Assembly (NCBI GenBank): GCA_026225945.1
Contig: JAMJFZ010000107.1
Location: forward strand, 46,676,501-46,740,500
From: Cricetomys ansorgei
Taxonomy: Eukaryota > Chordata > Mammalia > Rodentia > Nesomyidae
DNA length: 64,000 bases
Direction: 5' to 3'
Both the position numbers and the translations under genes were made by a program. The notes below the pieces were generated by a model that was not told where the DNA came from, searched no databases, and saw only the letters and a program-made list of their open reading frames with translations. Below, piece after piece: positions 55,560 to 64,000 of this stretch (within the stretch, counting starts at the first letter, position 1; every line of letters begins with the position of its first letter).

Positions 55560-56215
55560 GTATTAACCACTCAAGAGCAACTTAAGGAAAGAAATGTTGA
55601 TTCTGGCTCAGAGTTTCAGGGCATGGTCTGTGATTGTAGGGATATTACCATAGCAGGAGCAGGAGGCAACTGGTAATACTGCTTCTGAAGTCAGGAAAGA
55701 GAGAGAAGGATGCTGATACTCAGCTCTCTTTCTCCTTTCAGCCCATGGAATGGGGCTGAGTTAAGCATTGGACCTCCCTCTTCATTTAATCCTCTGGTAA
55801 AGACCCATATATACACCTGTTGTAGAAGTTTATTTTTTACTTATGTTTAAAATATTGTTTTGTGAACCATTGGGTGAGATTCTGCCTAGATCTTGGCATT
55901 TTGTATTGTCTGCAGGTGTTGGATTTATGTGGGAGTTGTTTAATTGCTTACGATCTGCACATGGTATCAGTAGAACACCTAAGAAATTCTGAGTCAACAA
56001 AACACCTGAGCTGGGACACATGGAGTTCCAATGTCGATCAAGTACGGTGCTGGCCAGGACTGTGGTTACAGTCTGCTGAGGACTAGCAGAGTTTACATCT
56101 AAGAATATGCCTCCTTGTTGTCCCTCTTGGTGAGCCATTCCAGCAGCAATGCACTACTAACACACCCAGAGATTTATCTCCATGGTGATTATAAATCTCA
56201 TTCAGTTATCAATCA
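55560..56215 (+). mobile_element. hAT/Charlie-like repeat split by an LTR
   Basis: The left piece (55560-55817: 'gagcaacttaaggaaagaaa', 'gttgattctggctcagagtt', 'cagcccatggaatggggctg') and right piece (about 56162-56215: 'acacccagagatttatctcc', 'atggtgattataaatc') are consecutive blocks of one element. The LTR at 55818-56161 lies between them, so the LTR inserted into a pre-existing element. Confidence 0.6.
55818..56161 (+). mobile_element. Old LTR, nested, sister of the copy at 3079-3399
   Basis: Starts 'tgttgtagaagttta' and contains 'ttgtattgtctgcaggtgtt', 'gatctgcacatggtatcagt', 'agaacacctaagaaattctg' and 'ccctcttggtgagcc', the same blocks in the same order as the minus-strand copy at 3079-3399. 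The polyadenylation signal has mutated to AACAAA here. ACACC ends the left flank (55813-55817) and recurs at 56162-56166, a possible 5-base target duplication. The frames of 102 and 74 codons belong to it. Confidence 0.6.
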
Positions 56216-56521
56216 AGAATAATCATCAATGAGGTTATTAACAGATTTCAAATAATATATAGTACATAAAAAAATGTAGTCAAACAAAATTCAAGTACAT
56301 CAAAAATTAATAGCAAAAAGGTCACAGCCTAATACATTTAGAACTGGAAACACACCTAAAATAATGAATATATTGGTGTAGAACTACCTAGGGTAATGTA
56401 ATATGCTTAGAAAATGATAAAAGTACTACTTATCAAAGCACAGAGTTATAAGTAAAATCTGGTATATCCACAGATTTGGATTTTTTTATACTAGAAAATC
56501 AGAATCAAAATTTAATAACTT
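56216..56521. other. AT-rich intergenic sequence, nothing recognised
   Basis: No repeat or gene recognised. Confidence 0.4.
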
Positions 56522-56875
56522 TGGGCTAGAGAGATGACACAGTGGTTAATGGTGCTTGCTACCCAATAATAAGAAGCAGAGTTAGATTCTAGCATTCACG
56601 TAACATGTCAGGAAGCCCACACACTCATGTAACCCCATCTCAAAGGAGGGAAGAGACAGAAGGATCACTTAAGCTTGCTGGCTTCCAGCCTGGCCAAGAA
56701 AACATGAGCACCAGGTTGAGGAAGAGGATGAATAAAAACAAGAAGGAGAATATGATAATGGAGAACCCAATGCCTTCTTTCTGGACTCCATGTGCACACA
56801 GAACACATATGTGCATACACACACACAAACACACACACATACACACACACACACACCAATAAACAAACAAATATC
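56522..56875 (+). mobile_element. B4A/RSINE1 SINE
   Basis: The head 'ttgggctagagagatgacac' and 'agtggttaatggtgcttgct' is followed by a B1-like tail: 'cttaagcttgctggcttcca', 'gcctggccaagaaaaca', 'tgagcaccaggttgaggaag', 'agaacccaatgccttctttc' and a CA-rich end. Near-complete composite SINE. The three minus-strand frames and one plus-strand frame here reflect the CA tract. Confidence 0.8.
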
Positions 56876-56989
56876 TAAAAATAAGTAGGAAAAATGAGGA
56901 ATTTAATAATTCAAAATCCCATCTGTATGCACTAAAATTCATTACACCAGGTCTGAAGACACAGCTGCATCATTATAGTATGATTCCCA

Positions 56990-57085
56990 CAAGCCAAGGT
57001 ATCAAAGCAACCTAAATGTCCCTTGACAGACGCACATACAATAGAGTATTATTCAACTTTAGAAGAAAGAAATCCTGCCCACGTT
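56990..57085 (+). mobile_element. L1 ORF2 C-terminal fragment
   Basis: 'aagcaacctaaatgtccctt', 'cgcacatacaatagagtatt', 'attcaactttagaagaaaga' and 'aatcctgcccacgttgat' match the last part of rodent L1 ORF2. Short and decayed. Confidence 0.6.
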
Positions 57086-57180
57086 GATATTTTTTTCTTT
57101 CTCTCTCTCTCCCTCTCCCCCTTTCTCTATATTTCCCTCCCTCCTTTCCTCTCTCTCAGTTGTACCTTTCTTGGCTTCTC
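57086..57180. repeat. CT-rich polypyrimidine tract
   Basis: T/C-rich sequence with CTCTCT and CCCTC runs follows the L1 fragment. Confidence 0.85.
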
Positions 57181-57502
57181 CTCATTCACACTGTTCTTGT
57201 CCAAGCATCATATTTTCTGACTTTTAAACACAGCTTCTAACCATCTATTAACCAAAAGAATATCTGAATCTCTGAGAGGCCTAGAGGTCAGTAGTAGACA
57301 TTTAAATCATTTAACGCTCACCAAATATTGAGAAAAAAAATGATTCACTGTCAATAGGTCACCTGTATGCACATTTATCCACCCATTACTTCAAAAGTAG
57401 CAGCAGCCCTTGCCAGATTCTGGAGAAACCTCACTTCATCGTGGATCCCAGCAGAAAGCCAGCTCGGCATCGCCTGGAGTGATATTGTATTAAGAAGTGT
57501 AG
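57181..57502. other. Unique interval
   Basis: Nothing recognised. Confidence 0.4.
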
Positions 57503-57575
57503 CTGGCTGGGATTGCACTGTGGTATAAACGTATGTTCATTATCACCTCAAAGTCTAGGTTCAGTCCTCTAATTC
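57503..57575 (+). mobile_element. ID-type SINE fragment
   Basis: 'ctggctgggattgcactgtg', 'gtataaacgtatgttcat' and 'aggttcagtcctc' recall the ID head with its tRNA-like B box. Very diverged. Confidence 0.4.
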
Positions 57576-59221
57576 ACTCTTTTGCACAAAATATCACTGC
57601 AACATCAGTCTTTCTACCTACATTAGATATTATGGTTCAAATAGCTGTAACATGATTAAACACACATGTGCATTTTTCCATTAAAAATGCAAAGAGTTTG
57701 CCACATCAACAATATACATGCAGCTAGATTTATTTCAGACTTAAGCTTCAACAAAGCTGACCAGCATTGTCCATCTCATTAGACTTCTTTCTTCAGATCA
57801 GTTTGCCACTGTTCCTAATTTTGTACGTTATGGTAGTATTAATATTTTTGTACTGAAAGAGTGAAAAGCATAGTAAATTTTTAAAACTCCTTTTTTTTAG
57901 TTAGGATATTTTTTAAAATTGTAATAATTTTATCATAATCAGAGAATTAAAAATCCATCTCAAATCAAAACTATAATCTTATTCCAGTACATTCTGAAAT
58001 CTATAAAGTTTTGTACCCTTTCTTGAAGGTCATTAAGTACTATCAAGAAAGTCAGAGTACACATTTCTTTAAACTCCCAGGAAGCAGAAATCTCACTGAG
58101 TGATTCCTGCATTTGGAGGGGATTATTTTGGTAATCACACTTAAATGGTAGTGAGCTCCCAGGTGACTAGTTTCATGGAATAGCCCTTACATTAGAAACT
58201 GACCCTAGGGCCATTTGGGTAATGGGCCTTAGGGCAGGTGGCAGCCACACTGTTGGAAACACACACTGTATCAGAGTGCGTTGATACAGCGCACTGTGGT
58301 AAAAACATTTCAATCACAAATTCTACAGGAGGTCAGATGCGTCTTTCATACAGCTAACCTCGCCATGAAGTAAACACTGGGTTATTGCAACTATGTCTTT
58401 ATTCAAAGCTAAGTGAATCACTTATGTTTTAATAAATTTGCTATTTTATTTTATCAAATAAATTCTATTCTTTGATTCCTTAGAACAACTTCTGCAATAC
58501 TGTGTAGGTGAGATTATACATTTGCATAATTACTTCTTTGAAGTTAAACTGCCAAGGCTGCAAAAATCATTAAATTGATTTTCATTGAACTCTAACCATT
58601 ATGTGAAACAATGCCTTTCTTCTTACAGAAGTATCACTTTCCTGGAAATGTACTTTCTGGATTTATTTCCTTTGCTAAGTGATCCTGGTCATTTAATTCA
58701 ATAATTTCCATAAAGTTAAAATTATAAAGATTTAATTGACTTTTGCTTAGCTCCCAATTATGTCTAATTTGTTTCTATTCGATCTCATTAAATCCAATTA
58801 CAGTTGGACTAATGGTAATTACTCCCAATAGTTCATTTATTTTAAAAATAAGGACCCTGGTCTCTGTTCCTTTCAAGTAATTTTTCATCAGGGTTAGGTA
58901 GGATCTCTTAATTATATTAGTACAAATGGCTTGCTACATGCATCCATAAGTTTGAGTTTAAAATTAAGACAATTCCACGTAACACAGAGAGGTTAGTGAG
59001 ACCCTGGTTATAGTTCAGTAGCTGTGTAGGTAGCTTCCTGGTACTCATCATTAATATCAATTGTAATTGGTAGACAATCACTTAGTTGTAAATTTTATTA
59101 CCCTAGATATGGAAACTTGTATAAATCAACACAGTTTCTTTAAAAAAAAAAACAGGAGGGTAATGAATGATTTTCATAGCAGTATTTGGAGAATGTAATA
59201 TTTCTCAAACATGGTACTTTC
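57576..59221. promoter_or_regulatory. Unique sequence with candidate conserved noncoding element at 58430-58990
   Basis: About 1.6 kb without a repeat. Within 58430-58990 homeodomain-type cores recur: 'gcataattacttc', 'catttaattcaataatttcc', 'gatttaattgac', 'ctcccaattatgtctaattt', 'aatccaattacagttgg', 'ggtaattactccc', 'tcttaattatatt'. An adjacent block at 58130-58340 is also repeat-free. Enhancer function is inference from sequence character only. Confidence 0.35.
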
Positions 59222-59432
59222 AGGTTGGAGAGATGGCTAAGTGGTTGAGTACACAGTTCTTGTAGAGGATTCAAGTTCAGTTCCCACCACCTTTGTCAGG
59301 CAACACATAACTGCCTGTAACTCTAGCCCCAGGGGATCTAACACCTCGTACTGGCCTCCATAGGCACCTACACTCACATGCTTAGTTCTCCAAAACACAC
59401 ACACACACACACGCATGCACACACACACAAAG
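59222..59432 (+). mobile_element. B2-type SINE
   Basis: 'aggttggagagatggctaag', 'tggttgagtacacagttctt', 'gtagaggattcaagttcagt' and 'tcccaccacctttgtcaggc' form the tRNA-derived head; 'aactctagccccaggggatc' is the B2 body, with a CA-rich tail at 59395-59430. The 78-codon minus-strand frame across it is not a gene. Confidence 0.85.
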
Positions 59433-60129
59433 TAAGAATCTAAGCAAATGGTGCGTTCCTGGAGCAAATTCACTTTTTGTGTTGCTTTTTAGATATTTAT
59501 TTTTATTATTGTAAGCCTTTGTAAAGGCCCAAGTTAATATTAACTATCAACTTTAGCAACCAAAATATGAGAGAGAGAGGAAGAGGGGAGAAGAGAGAAA
59601 GTCTTGGCTTACTCTGTGACACTATTCCTAAAGAGATGCAAAAGAGCCTACTTACCCCAGGTGGGGAACAATTACAGAGCAAAGTAAGAATACTACTGAA
59701 GTCCAATTGATGCATCAGTGACTTTACTGGGATTAGGTATAAGAGCAAGGATGACTTAAAGGAGCTGTATTACCAAATATCATTCCAACATGGAGGACAA
59801 CTCCTTGGAGGACCTTGGAACTCAATGAATGACTTGTAGGCAGTTCCTCAAATCTAATTCTCCTTTACTCAGTAGTCCTCGGTGATTTTATACAACATGG
59901 GCAAGGAGGAACCTTGTAAATTCGTTAAGTTCCCAGGATTTACTGAGACTTCTGAGTTGTTTACTTCCTAAGTTATAAAAAACAATAAACATTTGGAAAT
60001 AACTTTTGAGAACAAATAGTGGGATGCAGGGAATGAATCTTGTTCTGGCTCTGCACTGATTTCCTATCCTGATATCAGGAAGTATGGGAAAGAACAAAAC
60101 ATATTTTCCAAGACAGATATGACTTCAAT
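59433..60129. other. Unique intergenic sequence, nothing recognised
   Basis: A GA-rich tract lies at 59570-59602. No gene recognised. Confidence 0.4.
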
Positions 60130-61240
60130 CAAGTGCTTATTATAAAATAAAAGTGGGGAGGGGAGTGATGAATGTGGACATCCTTGTCTTGTTCCCGATC
60201 TCACTAGGAATGCTTTGAGTTTCCCTCTATTTAACATGACAGTGGTTTTCAGTTTATTATGGATAGCCTTTATTATACTGAGATACGATCGCTCCGACCC
60301 TAATCTCTCCAGAATTTTCATCACGAAGGATCATTAGATTTTATAAAAGGTCTTTTCTAGATAAACTAAGATGTTCGTAAGATTTCTAATTTATGTGAGG
60401 AATTGCATTTATTGATTTACATATAGTAAACTACCCCTGCATCTCTGGAAGGAAGTCAACCTGATCATGATGAATCATCTTTTGAATGTGTTCTCTAATT
60501 CAGTTTGTAAGTATTTATTGAATAACTTTACCTTTGTGTCCACCAGGGAATTTGTCCTATAATTTTCTTGTTGCTGTTGTTGTTGTTGTTGGATTTTTAT
60601 CTAGCTTGAGAATCAGATTAATGCTGACTTCTAAGAGTTTGGACGTGTCCTTTTCTTTTCTAGTTTATTGAATAATTCAAAAACTATTAGTGGTAGTTCT
60701 TCTTTGAAGGTCTGATAGAATTCTGTACCATCTGGCCCTGGACTTTTTTTAGTTGGACACTTTTAATTTCTGATCTTACCTCATTGCTTTTTTTAGATCA
60801 GTTTAAATTATTATTAAATTATAGATGTAACTGATTGCTAATGTGGATAGTCCTTGATAATCTAAGCCTTCATATGGTTTAAAAATTTAAAATAAATATT
60901 TAAATATTCACCCATATTTTTAGATTTCTTCCAGCTTAGTGGAATATAAATTTTTAAAATATGTCTCATAAATCTTTGTATTCCCTTGGTATCTGTGGCA
61001 GTATCTCCCTTTTCATCTCAATTATATTTATTTGGGTCTACTCTATCTCTCAGTTGATTTGGCTAATGGTTTGTCAATGTTGCTTATCTTTTCAAAGAAA
61101 AAAATTCTTTGTTTCATCAGTTCTTTACATCTTTTTCATTTGTGTTCCATTAGCTTCTGTACTGAACTTTGTTGTTTATCTCCATCTCCTGCTTTGGGGA
61201 TTAAACATGGGATAATTGCCTTCCATGAAGCCATAAGTTG
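60130..61240 (-). pseudogene. L1 ORF2 remnant (reverse transcriptase region)
   Basis: Minus-strand decayed L1 ORF2. Reading from 61240 downwards the frames give 'FLEKISNIDKPLA'-like sequence, then the 'SPGPDG' region near 60740 (plus-strand 'ctggccctgg'), a 'HHDQVD' block near 60460 and, within 60064-60324, 'SGTRQGCPHS', the hallmark of the non-LTR reverse transcriptase. Stops and frameshifts interrupt it throughout. The catalytic YADD region and the C-terminal part are absent, so it is 3'-truncated or deleted. L1 ORF2 supplies endonuclease and reverse transcriptase for retroposition; this copy cannot. Confidence 0.85.
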
Positions 61241-62290
61241 CCAAATAAAAAGCCCAGTGCCAAGTGTGAGACACTTCCCTTTGAGTTATTGGTGGAGAGT
61301 ATTACAAAGACTCCAAAAAGACAGTAGTCTATTGCCATTGCTCTTGATTGTCTAGCCAAACTTGGTGGTAGATGCCATTGCTGAAGCTACCAAACATGTT
61401 GATCAGAGGACATAAAAAAAAATAAAGTTCATTTCTAATCTTAAAATTTCTTCCCTGCTGGCTAGCTTCCATAGTACAATAAAGCTCTATTCACAGGATT
61501 GAGAGAGAAAAGTCATCAACAGTCTCACCCAGATGTTAATGCCAAAAATTATAATACTGACTGTACTAACAAGATATGCCTTGTTACGAGAGTGACCAAC
61601 TATGGGTTGAATGGATTTAAGGCACACTACATAGGAGAAAATTCATGTCTAGCACAGCAAATATGGCCAAGAACCTATGGCTAGGAACCTCATAGGCCCT
61701 AAGAGAAAGTCTACTACTATTAATTTGTTAAATACATAGTGTATCAAATTGCCTTCTAAATTAGTATGTCTACACTCATAGCTTAGTGCAATTCTCAGTT
61801 CTTACGTAAGTTTCTTTGTGCAGTGGGCAGTTATTAGTACAGACATTCACACTAGTCAAAGTACAGAGAATAAGTGTCTTTGAAGCATTCAGTCACAAAT
61901 GGAACATCTGTATCACATCCTTCCCACATGGTCTCAGGGAACTTTGTGGAAGAGGGATGGGAAGAGTGTAAAGCCAGAGTTAGAGGAGAACTAGGTCAAG
62001 ACACTGTCTTCTAGTTATGACAAGATCATTTCATTCACGAACTCAAAACAACTGTACTTGCCTACCTGAGACTGCGCAAAATTGAGCCAGTTATCATTCC
62101 AACATGGATGCAAAAAAGATACATGATTTCACCCATAGATGAGGAGTTATTGACAACTGATGACAGCTTGGGGAGAGAGAATATGCTTTCTTTGTGGATG
62201 TGGCTCCTGTTAGGTTGCCCATGAGCCAGTGGATAGCTCTGCACCCACATGTTTATAGGTCATACTATGAGACCCCAATCAGCTGCTTCA
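61240..62290 (+). mobile_element. Long L1-associated 3' repeat, sense
   Basis: Inverse copy of 44650-45800. Blocks in order: 'gtgtgagacacttccctttg', 'attgccattgctcttgattg', 'ccaaacttggtggtagatgc', 'tgtctagcacagcaaatatg', 'cataggccctaagagaaagt' and 'catggtctcagggaactttg'. The part after 62000 is weaker. It adjoins the minus-strand L1 ORF2, so two L1-derived pieces are in opposite orientation. The 61-codon frame at 61499-61684 is inside it. Confidence 0.55.
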
Positions 62291-63950
62291 GAACTGCATC
62301 TCTAGATTTTTATGGTGAAAACAAATCTATTGGATCTAATCTCAGTGTTGGTGTTTGTGTGCTGCACTGCAAACACACTTCCTAAACACTCATCATAATG
62401 ACCTTATAAATAATTAAATCTAGCATCTGGCAGCTGGAGGCTATTAAACTCTGTTAAGTATTTCTAAAGCTTATTCTACCAGTGTATCAAGATAAAATGC
62501 TAATGATTTAACAGATATAAAGCCTATTAGCAACTATCAGTGTTCTCTTATCTCTGAAGATTAGAAGGTTCACACTAGGAAGTGGATCATGGAAAACTGA
62601 CCTGCTTTTCCTTCCAAGATGACTAAAACAATTTACTATTCCAGTCATGGAAATTCTCTACTTTCAAACATTAAAGCACCTCCTCATAACCTGCAGTTTC
62701 TAGGATGACATGTTTCAGATATATACAAGTATTAATTACATCTCCATCTGACAAAGCATTGTGAGGAATAGCAGCCTTACAATCCTTTGCAACTGTTTTT
62801 CAACTCTCACCCAATCATGTTGGCTTCAATGCACTCATCAAAAAAATTCAAGAAAAAAACACATATAGTATATCATGAACATATAGAAGATCCATAAATA
62901 TCAAAAGCTTAAAAAGGCAATCTAATAATCTCTAGTACTGCTATAAAAAGACATCGAGTTTAGTATCATTCCATTGATAAAAATTATAGTTCCTAACCAG
63001 CTGCTGGACTTCAAAGTTATGTTGTTTACAACTAAGATATAAGCTTATGAATAGAAACAGTATTCACATGGACATCTCTGCTAAACTCTATCTGACCTCA
63101 CCATGAACGAAAACAGAGAGGAGTGTTGGTGTCAAGATAATAACATTCTCAATATAATGTTTGGATCTCTAGGAAGCAACGGAACACAATTATTGTCCCA
63201 CCTGGCTCTCACCCATCTATCTTGATCATCCAAGCAGACCTACAGTGAAACACAATGAAAGTACTAATGAAGAGTTTCCTATGGGTGTATTTTTCTTAGT
63301 TTCACACAGTGACACACCTAATCAAACTGCTGCAGACTGTAGCGCTTGCCCAAGATTTTACACTCTCATGCCATTGGTGAAAACCATGACTAAAGCTGCA
63401 AATACTACACAAAACTCACATTCTATCTATGACTTCAAGGGCAGCATCATGACTCTGCTTTACAGGCTATCCTGGATTCTCCTGCCTTCTTTGTGGGCTC
63501 TAAGTTGCTTCCACCGGACTCTAGACACAACAAAAGAGAGAACAATCCATGGACTATCAGCCCAACAGATGGCCTGATATTAAAGGTTCTGCACAGACAG
63601 GAACACAATTAACCCCTGGAATGTTCTTCCTTGACCATTTAAATTACCAATGAATATAAGTAAGGCATTTGACAATTGAAGCAACAGTATCAGATAGAGT
63701 GAGGTTACTAAAGACAACAAGTGAACCATAGCTAAGGCAAGGAAGTAGCATAACTTCTGTCTTCTACTCAGTTTGGTGATTGAACTAAAACTTCAGAGAT
63801 GCTGTGAATATACCTTACAGCTCTGATCACAGACATAATATTTTTAATTGGCAAGTTCAGAGTTATAGATTGCTCATACTAGACTCTTTCAGACTGTCTA
63901 CCAGGGTCAGAAAGAATCAGTTTGGAAATTTTACCCCACATACAAATATA
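62291..63950. other. Unique intergenic sequence, nothing recognised
   Basis: No repeat or RNA gene recognised. The 110-codon plus-strand frame at 63245-63577 is the only sizeable one. It contains no known motif, and a hydrophobic stretch near its C-terminal third is not enough to support a protein. Confidence 0.4.
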
Positions 63951-64000
63951 TGCACACACCATTCATACACACCACACACACACACACACATACACACACA
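63951..64000. repeat. CA microsatellite, running off the window edge
   Basis: CA-rich sequence with CATA interruptions reaches the last base, so its full length and whether it is a SINE tail are unknown. Confidence 0.9.

Noticed and set aside
63245..63577. 110-codon frame with a hydrophobic stretch as a membrane protein or viral envelope remnant
   Set aside because: No recognised motif, and the neighbourhood shows no LTR or other viral genes.
1..64000. A novel multi-gene system such as an operon, toxin pair or defence island
   Set aside because: The window is mammalian repeat-rich DNA with no cluster of coding genes, so there is nothing to support one.

Overview
This window looks like intergenic nuclear DNA from a muroid rodent. 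The evidence is its repeat content. Copies of B1, B2, B3, B4/RSINE1 and ID SINEs, rodent-type L1 3' ends, rodent hAT/Charlie-like elements and LTRs lie on both strands, together with older mammalian MIR, L2 and MLT1-like fragments and many CA, GA, GATA and AAAT microsatellites. The species cannot be fixed from the sequence. Most repeats are too diverged to date, apart from a few cleaner copies (B1 at 10458 and 39003, and the LTR at 17606).

No intact protein-coding gene was recognised. Every open frame is short, and most cross repeats or low-complexity tracts. The only recognisable cellular gene sequence is a processed pseudogene of LSM3 (34940-35230, with 3' UTR sequence to about 35550). It is inactivated by small deletions that break the frame. 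The only recognisable long coding remnant of a mobile element is a decayed L1 ORF2 reverse-transcriptase segment on the minus strand at 60130-61240.

Layout by region. 1-6.3 kb: B1 copies, hAT-like copies, an old LTR, GA/CA tracts, L2 and MIR scraps. 6.3-13.8 kb: sparse, with one well-delimited B1, one B3 and an ancient repeat. 13.8-20.7 kb: B3, a hAT-like element, an L1 tail split by a long TA tract, a CpG-rich solo LTR at 17606-17949 and an MLT1-like LTR. 20.7-28 kb: mostly unique sequence. 28-33.5 kb: hAT-like copies and an L1 3' UTR. 33.5-37.5 kb: the LSM3 pseudogene and AT-rich unique sequence that resembles conserved noncoding DNA. 37.5-39.5 kb: an L1 with an inverted 5' segment, a plausible target-site duplication and a nested B1. 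41-50 kb: GATA tract, hAT-like copies, a long L1-associated repeat, an LTR and two B4 copies. 50-60 kb: unique sequence mixed with B2/B4 copies and two LTRs. 60-64 kb: the L1 ORF2 remnant, another copy of the long L1-associated repeat, then mostly unique sequence ending in a CA tract.

Several repeat-free stretches (about 16.28-16.52, 21.6-22.3, 35.7-35.9, 36.44-36.78, 50.7-51.24 and 58.4-59.0 kb) are dense in TAATTA/ATTA-type motifs and look as if composition and motifs were retained. That pattern would fit a gene desert near a developmental regulator, but conservation cannot be measured from one sequence. No novel multi-gene system, CRISPR array, phage, operon or RNA gene was seen. Repeat family names are from memory of consensus sequences and should be read as tentative where the confidence is below about 0.6.
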